From NCBI GenBank assembly GCA_964553405.1, contig CAZKLS010000063.1, positions 1 through 15,624 of the forward strand: a stretch of DNA of 15,624 nt, in the 5' to 3' direction. Origin of the DNA: DATIRA01 sp964553405 (GTDB taxonomy: Bacteria > Pseudomonadota > Gammaproteobacteria > Steroidobacterales > Steroidobacteraceae). Made by a program: the position numbers and the translations under genes. Of the stretch, positions 7,051 through 14,998 are shown in pieces (the first letter of the stretch is position 1; each line of letters starts with the position of its first letter). The notes under the pieces were generated by a model, which worked only from the letters and a program-made list of their open reading frames with translations, made no database searches and was not told the DNA's origin.

Positions 7051-8415
7051 GTGAACCAGTCGCTTCCCGGACTCCACCCGCTCGCACGTCGGGACCTCCG
7101 CGCGGTGTGGCATCCCTGCACTCAGATGAAGGACCACGAGTCGCTGCCGCTGATCCCGATCGAGCGCGGCGAGGGTGTCTGGCTCTATGACTACGACGGC
7201 CGGCGCTACCTGGACGCGATCAGCTCCTGGTGGGTGAACCTGTTCGGCCATGCCAATCCCCGCATCGGCGCCGCCGTCGCGGCGCAGCTCGAGTGCCTCG
7301 AGCACGTGATGCTGGCGGGCTTCACGCACCGTCCCGCGGTCGAGCTGGCCGAGCGACTGCTCGCGCTCGCGCCGTCCGGCCTCGCGCGCTGCTTCTTCGC
7401 CGACAACGGCTCGAGCGCGATCGAGGTCGCGCTGAAGATGAGCTTCCATTACTGGCGCAACAGCGGCCGGAGCGGCAAGCGCCGCTTCGTCACGCTCGCG
7501 AACAGCTACCACGGCGAGACGCTCGGCGCGCTGGCGGTGGGCCACGTGGAACTCTATCGCGAGATCTACCGGCCGCTGCTGATGGACGTGATCACGGTGC
7601 CGAGCCCGGACTGCTATGGTCGCGAGGACGGCGAGACCTGGGCGGAACACAGCCGGCGCAAGTTCGCCGAGATGGAATCCACGCTGGCGCGACACGCCGA
7701 CGAGGTCTGCGCGGTCATCGTCGAGCCGCTGGTGCAGTGCGCGGGGGGCATGCGGATGTATCACCCCGAGTACCTGCGCCTGCTCAGGGAAGCCTGCGAC
7801 CGGCACGGCGTGCACCTGATCGCGGACGAGATTGCGGTCGGCTTCGGACGGACCGGGACGCTGTTCGCCTGCGAGCAGGCCGGAATCACGCCGGACTTCA
7901 TGTGCCTGTCGAAGGGGCTCACCGGCGGGTACCTGCCGTTGTCGGTGGTACTGACCCGCGAGGACGTCTACGAGGCGTTCTATGACGAGTACACGAGCCT
8001 GCGAGGCTTCCTGCACTCGCACAGCTACACGGGCAATCCGCTGGCCTGCGCCGCGGCGCTCGCGACGCTCGGGATTTTCGCCGCGGACGGCGTGATCGAG
8101 GCCAACCGCGAGCTCGGGGCGCACCTCGGCCGGCGCTGCGAGGAACTCGCCGAACTGCAGCACGTCGCCGAGGTACGGCGCACGGGCATGATCGCCGCGG
8201 TGGAGCTGGCACAAGACGGCGACCGCCGGCGACCCTTCCCGTGGCAGCAGCGACGCGGCCTGCGCGTCTACCGTCACGGCTTGAGGCACGAGGCGCTGCT
8301 GCGCCCGATCGGCAACGTCGTCTATTTCATGCCGCCGTACGTGATCGAGCCCGGGCAGATCGACGCGCTGGTCGCGACCGCGCGCGCCGGCATCCTGGAG
8401 GCGACGTGCGACTGA
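7051..8415 (+). CDS. bioA: Adenosylmethionine-8-amino-7-oxononanoate aminotransferase BioA
   Basis: PLP enzyme that uses S-adenosylmethionine as amino donor to convert KAPA to DAPA in biotin synthesis. It has 454 residues, slightly longer than the 429 of E. coli. The N-terminal substrate segment includes VWHPCTQMKDHE at 19-30, and SSWWVNLFGHANPRI at 58-72 is the BioA-specific aromatic patch. GSSAIEVALKM at 120-130 binds the PLP phosphate, and NSYHGETLGAL at 151-161 carries the tyrosine that stacks on PLP. DEIAVGFGRTGT at 259-270 provides D259, and SKGLTGGYLPL at 287-297 provides the Schiff-base lysine K288. SHSYTGNPLACAAA follows at 323-336. The start is the GTG at 7051, which gives the family N-terminus but has no Shine-Dalgarno. 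It overlaps rsmE by 10 bases. No bioB, bioF, bioC or bioD is seen here, so the rest of the pathway is elsewhere. Confidence 0.97.
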   Translation: MNQSLPGLHPLARRDLRAVWHPCTQMKDHESLPLIPIERGEGVWLYDYDGRRYLDAISSWWVNLFGHANPRIGAAVAAQLECLEHVMLAGFTHRPAVELAERLLALAPSGLARCFFADNGSSAIEVALKMSFHYWRNSGRSGKRRFVTLANSYHGETLGALAVGHVELYREIYRPLLMDVITVPSPDCYGREDGETWAEHSRRKFAEMESTLARHADEVCAVIVEPLVQCAGGMRMYHPEYLRLLREACDRHGVHLIADEIAVGFGRTGTLFACEQAGITPDFMCLSKGLTGGYLPLSVVLTREDVYEAFYDEYTSLRGFLHSHSYTGNPLACAAALATLGIFAADGVIEANRELGAHLGRRCEELAELQHVAEVRRTGMIAAVELAQDGDRRRPFPWQQRRGLRVYRHGLRHEALLRPIGNVVYFMPPYVIEPGQIDALVATARAGILEATCD

Positions 8416-9140
8416 CCCGCGTGCACGTGCCGGCGCCGCTCGAGGTCGGCATGGAACTCGAACTGCCGGCGGGCGCCGCGCATCATCTCGCGCGAGTGCT
8501 GCGACTGGGTCCCGGCGCGACCGTGGTCGCCTTCGACGGTGGCGGCCAGGACCATACCTGCGAGATCGTCGCGGTGGACGGCCGGTCGGTGCGGGCACGG
8601 GTGCTCGAGCGGCGTCCCGGGCTCGCGGAATCGCCGCTCGCGATCACGCTGGTGCAGGCCGTCTCGCGTGGCGATCGCATGGACCTGACGCTGCAGAAAG
8701 CGGTCGAACTCGGCGTGCGCAGCATCGTGCCGGTGCTCTCCGCCCGCAGCGTCGTCCGGCTGGACCAGCGGCAGGCCGAGGCGAAGCTGCGGCACTGGCG
8801 GACGCTGGTCGCGTCTGCCTGTGCCCAGTGCGGCCGCAGCCGGGTGCCCGAGGTGCGGCCGCCCCTCGAGCTGCGCGGCTACCTGGCTCAGTCCGGGCGT
8901 GAGGGACAGCGGCTGATGCTGAGCCCGAGCGGTCCATCGTCGCTCGCCGGGCTGTCCACGGTGGGGACGCGGGTCGAGCTGCTGATCGGGCCCGAGGGGG
9001 GCTTCGACGATACGGAGATCGAAGCCGCCGGCCGCGCAGGCTTTCGCCCCGTGCGGCTCGGACCGCGCGTGCTGCGCACCGAGACGGCGGGGCTCGTGGC
9101 ACTCGCGGTGCTGCAGGCGCTCTGGGGCGACCTGCAGTAG
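8406..9140 (+). CDS. rsmE: 16S rRNA (uracil1498-N3)-methyltransferase RsmE
   Basis: SPOUT-class methyltransferase that methylates N3 of U1498 in 16S rRNA using S-adenosylmethionine. From the GTG at 8406 it has 244 residues, normal for the family. The N-terminal RNA-binding domain includes HHLARVLRLGPG at 26-37. The knotted C-terminal domain has ITLVQAVSRGDRMDLTLQKA at 80-99 followed by VELGV, then LLIGPEGGFDDTEI at 192-205 and the knot motif LGPRVLRTETAGL at 218-230. All conserved parts are present. The start overlaps the bioA stop by 10 bases in another frame, so the two are co-transcribed, an arrangement I know from several gammaproteobacteria. The stop codon directly abuts the stop codon of chpC on the other strand. 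Confidence 0.97.
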   Translation: MRLTRVHVPAPLEVGMELELPAGAAHHLARVLRLGPGATVVAFDGGGQDHTCEIVAVDGRSVRARVLERRPGLAESPLAITLVQAVSRGDRMDLTLQKAVELGVRSIVPVLSARSVVRLDQRQAEAKLRHWRTLVASACAQCGRSRVPEVRPPLELRGYLAQSGREGQRLMLSPSGPSSLAGLSTVGTRVELLIGPEGGFDDTEIEAAGRAGFRPVRLGPRVLRTETAGLVALAVLQALWGDLQ

Positions 9141-9611
9141 TCAGGCGACGCGGGTCTCCTCGGCGATCATCGCCTCGAGAAGCTCGAAGTCCGGGATCAG
9201 CGGGTACTCGCTGGCCATGCGCAACTGGCAGGTGACCGGGCAGGGCTCCTCGAACACCCGCGAGTCGTCGAGGTGCAGGACCTCCGGGCTGACCCGCACC
9301 AGCTGCGGGAATCCCTGCGTGACCAGCGCGAAGTGCCCGCCGTCCATCAGGCCGGTGATGCCCTGCATCACGACGATCAGCGTGCGCCCGGTGCTGCGCG
9401 GCAGGTTGCGGCCACAGGCCGCCTCGAACGAGACGAGCGGCAGGCGCGTGCCGTTCCAGGGAATCGTGCCGAGGTACCAGGGCGGAGCGCCCTCCATCGG
9501 CGTCGGCACGACGTAGTTGATCACCTCGGTGACGCAGCCGCGGGGCACCAGCAGGCGCTCCTCGGAAATCGGCACCAGCAGGCAGTAGATCTCGGCTTTC
9601 GGTGCGCTCAT
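9141..9611 (-). CDS. chpC: CheW-like adaptor ChpC of the Pil-Chp system
   Basis: Small cytosolic CheW-domain protein of 156 residues, last gene of the pilus chemosensory cluster. The beta-barrel pattern is visible: MSAPKAEIYCLLVPISEERL start, LLVPRGCVTEVINYV at 20-34, PWYLGTIPWNGTRLPLVSFE at 44-63 and RTLIVVMQGI at 76-85. CheW proteins couple chemoreceptors to the CheA kinase; in P. aeruginosa ChpC is the second such adaptor besides PilI. Sequence alone shows the CheW fold; the name ChpC rests on its place just behind chpA. The ATG at 9611 has GAGGT about eight bases upstream, in the 13-base gap after the chpA stop. A C-terminal segment with CPVTCQ and acidic residues has no known role. Confidence 0.87.
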   Translation of the reverse strand: MSAPKAEIYCLLVPISEERLLVPRGCVTEVINYVVPTPMEGAPPWYLGTIPWNGTRLPLVSFEAACGRNLPRSTGRTLIVVMQGITGLMDGGHFALVTQGFPQLVRVSPEVLHLDDSRVFEEPCPVTCQLRMASEYPLIPDFELLEAMIAEETRVA

Positions 9612-9624
9612 CGGCGAAACCTCG

Positions 9625-12600
9625 TCAGCCCCGCTGCCGGCGTCGTGCCAGCACCAGCGGCTCGATCGCGTCGAGCAGCTGGCTTTCCTGGTAGGGCTTG
9701 CCCAGGTAGTCGTCGACGCCGAGCTCGATGGCGCGCGCCCGGTGCTTGTCGCCGACCCTCGAGGTGATCATGATGATCGGCACGTCCCCGAGCCGCGCAT
9801 CGTTGCGGACCTGCGAGGCCACTTCGTAGCCGTCCATCCTCGGCATCTCGATGTCGAGCAGGATCACGTCGGGCGTGTGCTCCTGCAGCAGCGACATCGC
9901 CTCCATGCCGTCCCTCGCGGTGATCACCCGCATGCCGTTGCGCTCCAGCAGCCGCTGCGTGACGCGTCGCACCGTGATCGAATCGTCCACCACCAGCGCG
10001 AACACGCGGTCGTCCTGCACCGCGCGCTCCGCCGTCTGCGGCGGGCGCACGCGCCATTCCGAACGCACCAGCGCGCCGATGTCGAGGATCACCACGATGC
10101 GCCCGTCGCCGAGTATCGTCGCGCCGGCGATGCCGCGGATGCTCGAGATCTGCGGGCCCAGCGGCTTGACCACGATCTCCCGGCTGCCGACCAGCTCGTC
10201 GGTCACCAGCGCGCTGGAGTGCTCTCCCGCGCGGACCAGGATCACCGGGACCGCTGCCTCGCCCTCCGGCAGCAGCGACGGCGGGCTGCCGATGAAGCTG
10301 CCGAGCTGCTGGAAGCGATAGGCCTGGCCACCGTACTCGAAGGTCGGCTGCTCCTCGGCGAGATGCCGGGCAATCTCCGAGCTCGGCAGCCGCGCGACGC
10401 CTTCGACGGTCGCGACCGGCAGCGCGTACAGCTCGTCGTGCACGCGCACGATCAGTGACTGCGTGATCGCCAGCGTGAACGGCAGCCGGACCACGAAGCG
10501 CGCCCCGTGACCGGGGAAGGACTCGATGAACAGCGCCCCGCCGAGCTTCTTGACCTCGGTGGAGACGACGTCCATGCCGACGCCGCGTCCGGCCTGCTGC
10601 GTGAGCCGGTCGGCCGTGCTGAAGCCCGGCTCGAGCACCAGCTGCAGCGCCTCCTCGTCGGTGAGGTCCCTGTCCGGCGGCAGCAGGCCCATGCGCCTGG
10701 CCTTGTCGCGAATCGCGCCGACGTTCAGTCCCGCGCCATCGTCCTCGACCGTGACCACGACCTCGGCGCCCTCGCGCTTGAGCTCGACGCGGATCCGGCC
10801 CGTATCCGGCTTGCCGCGTGCCACGCGGTCGGCCGGCGGCTCGATGCCGTGGACCACGGCGTTGCGCAGCATGTGCTCGAGCGGCGGCAGCATGCGCTCG
10901 AGCACCTGCCGGTCGAGCTCCCCGGTCGCGCCCTCGACCTCGAGCTCTACTTTCTTGCCCGATTCCTGCGCCGCCTGCCGGACCAGCCGCCCGAGCCGCT
11001 GCACGTGGCGCTGGAAGGGCACCATCCGCGTACGCATCAGGCCGTTCTGCAGCTCGGTGATCACGCGGCCCTGCTGCTGCAGCAGGTTCTGCCCTTCCCG
11101 GTTCAGGTTGCCGAGCAGTCCCTCGATGCTCGCGACGTCGCTGGCCGACTCCGCGAGCGCCCGCGAGAGCTGCTGGATCGTCGAATAGCGATCGAGTTCC
11201 AGCGGGTCGAAGTCCTTGCGGCCCTCGCCGTCCTCCTGGTGACGGAACAGTATCTGCGCCTCGGTCTCCATCTCGAGCTTGCGCAACTGCTCGCGCAGGC
11301 GCGTCACCGTGCGCCCGAGTTCCGTCAGGTTGAACTCGATCGAGGTCAGCTGCTGCTCGACGCGGGCGCGGAAGATGCTCGCCTCGCCCGCGTTGTTGAG
11401 CAGGTCGTCGAGCAACTCCGCATCGACCCTGGCGAGCTCGTGACGCTCGACCGGGGCGGCAGGCTCGCGTCCCGGCAGTACCGGGTGGAACTCCGGCTCC
11501 TTCGGCGGCTCGATGGCCGCGACCTGCTGCGGCGGTTCCGCGACCGGCGCCTCGGGCTCCTCGGCGATGAGCTCGACCAGCGACGGTTCCTCGCCAGGCT
11601 CCGGCACCAGCTCCGGCGGCGCCGACAGGACGATCTCCTCGACCGCTTCGATTTCCTCGACCTCGGTCTCGGAGGACGCCTCGACGGGCATCTCCTCCTC
11701 GACCGGCTCGAGAGGCTCCGACGGGACCTCGACCGGGGCGGGCTCCTGCGCTGCGGGCGCTGCCGGCAGCGGCGCCTGCGCTGCTGCGGCCTCTTCGGCG
11801 GCCTCTTCGGCGGCGCCGGTCGACGGAGCCTCGATGCCGCGCGCCTCGACCGGCACCGACAGCGCACGGACCCGCGCGATCAGCGCCGCGGCGGGCTGCA
11901 GCCACTGGCCGCTGCTCGCCTTCTCCCGCATCCGGTGCAGCTCGTCCAGCGAGGCCTGCAACACCTCGAGGCACTCGGGCACGGGCTCGATCTGGCCGGA
12001 CTCGAGCGAGGCGAGGAACGACTCGATCTCGTGGCTCAGGTCGCCCATCGCACGAATGCCCGCCATCCGGGCACCGCCCTTGACCGTGTGCAGCAGTCGC
12101 TTTAGTTCGGTCAGCTGGCGCGTGTCCGCCCGATCCTGCCGCCAGCTCGTCAGCGCGGTTTCCGCCTGCTCGAGCAGCTCGCTGGCCTCCTCGCTGAAGA
12201 TGGCCGCGATGTCCGCGTCGAACTCCTGCTCGACGGCCTGCGGCACCGACGCCGCCTCCTCGAGCCTCGCCAGCTCCGCGTCGAGGGTCCGCTCCAGCGC
12301 CTGCCAGCCGGCCGTGAGCGCATCGTGATTCGGGAAAAAGCCGGTGTCCTCGCCCATGTTCTGCGAAACGGACTCCAGGCCCCGCAGCGTGTCGCCGAGC
12401 AGCACGAGACCCTCCGCAGGCAGGCCATGGCCGTTCTCGAAGAGCTTGCGGACGTACCGCTCCATCGGCTCCGCGACCTTGATGCCCTGCCGGACCTTCG
12501 CAGTCTTGGCGATGCCGCTCAGCGTGTGGCAGGCGCGGTACAGCGCCTCGCTGACCGGGAATGGCGCCGGGCCGGATTCGCAGCTGGCGAGGAACTCGCG

Positions 12601-14976
12601 GACCACCGCGATGTGCGCCTCGGTTTCCTTGCGGAAGATCTCCAGCAGCACCGGATCCATCCCGTCCTCGGCGGCCACGGGCTCGGCGGGCGCAACCTCA
12701 GCCACCTCGGGCACCTCGGCAGGCGGGGTCTGCACGACCGCGGCCAGCGGAGGCAGAGGCGGCTCGCTGCTCTCGCGGCCGGACAGCGCGTCTGCGCGCG
12801 ACATCAGGCTCGCCAGGTCCAGCTCCGTCTCGGCGCCGTGTTCGAGTTCGTCGATGAGCTGCGGAATCGCCTGGACGGCCTCGCGGGTGATCGCGACGAT
12901 CTCGGGCGAACGCGCCAGCGTCTCGCTGATCACCCTGTTGAGCAGGCTCTCGATGCACCAGCAGAACTCGCCGACGCGCTGCGCCCCGACCATGCGGCCG
13001 CTGCCCTTCAGCGTGTGGAAGATCCGCCGCAGGTCGCGCAGCGAATTCGCATCCTGCGGATCCTGCTCCCAGCGGGGGAAGAGTTCCTCGAGGTTCGCGG
13101 CATTCTCGCGGGCTTCCTCGACGAACAGCTCGAGGAACTCGGGATCGCCAGCCGTCGAGACCGTCGCGGCAGGCGGGGCCGCCTGGACGCTGGCCACGGC
13201 AGGCTCCGGCTCGGCGGCCGCCTGCTGCCCGTCACCCGGCGCGTGCAGCGGCACGACCCTGCGCTCGGCAGCCGCGAGGCCGGCGAGGCACGCCTCGGCT
13301 GCGTCGAGCAGCTCCTGGGATTCGGGCTGGCCGGCCTGCAGCAGCTCCATGTAGTACTCGACCGCGACGATGGCCTCGGCCAGCTTGTCGAGGCGCGAGG
13401 CCTCGAGCGCATCGACGTCCGGCCTGACGATCGTCGCGAGCACGCGCCCGATCTGCTGCATCACTTCCACGGCGCGCTGCCGGCCCAACATCAGCAGCCC
13501 CGCCGTGATGCCGCGCACCAGCTGCGGGACCTGGTCGAGCCCCTGCGCTTCCTCCGGCGCCTTGAGCGCTTGCGCGACGGCTTCCTTGATGCGCGCCATG
13601 TTGACGGCGCACTCACGCAGCACGGCCGCCTGCACGAGCAGGAATTCCTCGCTGGTCGGCTCGCCCTCCTCCGTCGCGGCCGGTGCGGCGTCGCGGACGA
13701 TCAGCCGCAGCAGCTGGCCGTCGAGTCCGTCCTCGACCTCGATCAGCGCGGCGGCGATCCCGAGCAGCGCGCCATCCTCCGGCGCCGCGCGATGCTCGAC
13801 GATCGCCTGCAGCGTCTCGATCTCGCCCTGCACGCGGTCCCGCAGCTGGCCGAGACCGAGCACGCCGAGCGTGTCGCTGATCTTGTGCAGCATCTCGAGC
13901 TGGGGCGCGAGCTGCTGCACCTGGGTACCGCCCTGGCGCACGAAGATGTCCAGCACGTCCTTGACGCGCGTGAGGTCCTCGCGGATCGCCGCCGCGACAG
14001 TCTTCATCAGCCGGACGCTCGGCGCGGACAGCGTGTCCTCGTCCTCGCCGGCGCGCGCGTCCGCCGGAAGGATGTCCGCCAGCCGGAACGAGCGGCGCAC
14101 GGCCTCGACCCGCGGCCCGCAGGTGGAGGAGCGCGCGACGTAGAACAGCAGGTTGTTCAGCAGCTCGAGCGGCGGTCGGACCGAGTAACCCGGCTCGCCG
14201 AGTTCCTGCAGCCTGCGCAGTTCGCGGTCGACCTGGCCGAGCAGCCGCTTGATCGACACGTTGTTCTCGAGCCCGCCCTGCTCGAGGGCCTCGAGCACGG
14301 CGCCGGTCACCCACCAGAGCTGGAACAGCGGCTGCGTCGCGGCATGCGACTCGATCTCGGCCGCGATCCCGGCGAGCGCCTCGAGGTTCGACCCGACCTG
14401 CTCGCCGCGGATCCAGCCGAGCAGCGCCAGCTGGAAACGCGGCCTGAGCTTCCTCGCGAGCTCGGCGGTATCGCCCGGTTCCGACTCGGCGGGCGTGCGG
14501 GCCGGCTCGTCCGAGCGCAGGTTCAGCATCAGCAGCGTGCCTTCGGACAGCAGCGCTCCCCCGCGTGCCGCGCGCAGGTCGTTCAGCATCGGCAACAGCG
14601 CGATCGGAACGTCGCGACCACCCGAGGCCACTCGCTCGACGTAGGCAGGCAGCTGCTCCATCGCCCGCACCAGCGCCTCCAGCCCGTCCTCGTCCAGGCG
14701 GCCCTCGCCGCAGTGCTCGCGCAGGTAGCCGGCGACCTGCTCCATTTCCTCGGCGAGCAGCGCGCCGCCATAGACTTCCGCGACGCGCAACGCGCCGCGC
14801 ACCGCGTGCAGGTGTCCGGCGAAGCTCGCCAGCGCCTCCGTGTCCGAGGTGTTCTCGGCGAAGTGCTCGAGCCGGGCCCTGGCCTCGGCCAACTCGGCCG
14901 AGATCTCGCGGACAGCGACCTGCAGGCTCGGATGCTGCCGGGTCGTGGCCAGCACGAATTTTTCTGCGGTACTCAC
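9625..14976 (-). CDS. chpA: ChpA-type hybrid CheA histidine kinase of the type IV pilus system
   Basis: Cytosolic multi-domain kinase of 1783 residues that controls type IV pilus extension and retraction and, in Pseudomonas, cAMP levels. Order: a helical N-terminal half with degenerate phosphotransfer repeats (HAVRG with H57; HKISDTLG with H364), then Hpt domains with H654 (HTLKGSG), H817 (HTLSGIA) and H963 (HTVKGGA). A Pro/Glu/Ala-rich linker spans about 1045-1178. The CheA dimerization helices start near 1180 (ELLDDLLNNAGE at 1187). The ATPase domain has N box N1372 (HMLRNAVVHGIE), EDDGAG at 1411-1416 and GRGVG at 1463-1467. A CheW-like domain covers about 1500-1640. The receiver domain has DD 1664-1665, phospho-acceptor D1708 (LLDIEMPRMDGYE) and K1760. 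P. aeruginosa ChpA is longer (about 2470 residues). GTG start with AGGGGA upstream; 22 bases after pilJ and 13 before chpC. Confidence 0.95.
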   Translation of the reverse strand: MSTAEKFVLATTRQHPSLQVAVREISAELAEARARLEHFAENTSDTEALASFAGHLHAVRGALRVAEVYGGALLAEEMEQVAGYLREHCGEGRLDEDGLEALVRAMEQLPAYVERVASGGRDVPIALLPMLNDLRAARGGALLSEGTLLMLNLRSDEPARTPAESEPGDTAELARKLRPRFQLALLGWIRGEQVGSNLEALAGIAAEIESHAATQPLFQLWWVTGAVLEALEQGGLENNVSIKRLLGQVDRELRRLQELGEPGYSVRPPLELLNNLLFYVARSSTCGPRVEAVRRSFRLADILPADARAGEDEDTLSAPSVRLMKTVAAAIREDLTRVKDVLDIFVRQGGTQVQQLAPQLEMLHKISDTLGVLGLGQLRDRVQGEIETLQAIVEHRAAPEDGALLGIAAALIEVEDGLDGQLLRLIVRDAAPAATEEGEPTSEEFLLVQAAVLRECAVNMARIKEAVAQALKAPEEAQGLDQVPQLVRGITAGLLMLGRQRAVEVMQQIGRVLATIVRPDVDALEASRLDKLAEAIVAVEYYMELLQAGQPESQELLDAAEACLAGLAAAERRVVPLHAPGDGQQAAAEPEPAVASVQAAPPAATVSTAGDPEFLELFVEEARENAANLEELFPRWEQDPQDANSLRDLRRIFHTLKGSGRMVGAQRVGEFCWCIESLLNRVISETLARSPEIVAITREAVQAIPQLIDELEHGAETELDLASLMSRADALSGRESSEPPLPPLAAVVQTPPAEVPEVAEVAPAEPVAAEDGMDPVLLEIFRKETEAHIAVVREFLASCESGPAPFPVSEALYRACHTLSGIAKTAKVRQGIKVAEPMERYVRKLFENGHGLPAEGLVLLGDTLRGLESVSQNMGEDTGFFPNHDALTAGWQALERTLDAELARLEEAASVPQAVEQEFDADIAAIFSEEASELLEQAETALTSWRQDRADTRQLTELKRLLHTVKGGARMAGIRAMGDLSHEIESFLASLESGQIEPVPECLEVLQASLDELHRMREKASSGQWLQPAAALIARVRALSVPVEARGIEAPSTGAAEEAAEEAAAAQAPLPAAPAAQEPAPVEVPSEPLEPVEEEMPVEASSETEVEEIEAVEEIVLSAPPELVPEPGEEPSLVELIAEEPEAPVAEPPQQVAAIEPPKEPEFHPVLPGREPAAPVERHELARVDAELLDDLLNNAGEASIFRARVEQQLTSIEFNLTELGRTVTRLREQLRKLEMETEAQILFRHQEDGEGRKDFDPLELDRYSTIQQLSRALAESASDVASIEGLLGNLNREGQNLLQQQGRVITELQNGLMRTRMVPFQRHVQRLGRLVRQAAQESGKKVELEVEGATGELDRQVLERMLPPLEHMLRNAVVHGIEPPADRVARGKPDTGRIRVELKREGAEVVVTVEDDGAGLNVGAIRDKARRMGLLPPDRDLTDEEALQLVLEPGFSTADRLTQQAGRGVGMDVVSTEVKKLGGALFIESFPGHGARFVVRLPFTLAITQSLIVRVHDELYALPVATVEGVARLPSSEIARHLAEEQPTFEYGGQAYRFQQLGSFIGSPPSLLPEGEAAVPVILVRAGEHSSALVTDELVGSREIVVKPLGPQISSIRGIAGATILGDGRIVVILDIGALVRSEWRVRPPQTAERAVQDDRVFALVVDDSITVRRVTQRLLERNGMRVITARDGMEAMSLLQEHTPDVILLDIEMPRMDGYEVASQVRNDARLGDVPIIMITSRVGDKHRARAIELGVDDYLGKPYQESQLLDAIEPLVLARRRQRG
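11786..11813. repeat. 12-base tandem repeat inside the chpA linker
   Basis: The unit GCGGCCTCTTCG occurs twice in tandem (11786-11797 and 11798-11809), followed by a four-base partial copy. It is in frame and encodes EEAA repeats of the flexible acidic linker of ChpA. The 12-base period keeps the frame, so slippage would change only linker length. Confidence 0.7.
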
Positions 14977-14998
14977 TCGGCCGGTCCCCTGTCCGTCC

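Noticed and set aside
5307..7121. 604-residue frame joining ampD to upstream sequence
   Set aside because: The portion upstream of 5912 is antisense-like filler across uspE in a different frame; AmpD family length is met from 5912 or 5900.
9608..11974. 788-residue minus-strand frame within chpA
   Set aside because: Extreme Arg/Ala/Gly composition and complete overlap with the conserved CheA, CheW and receiver domains of ChpA in another frame.
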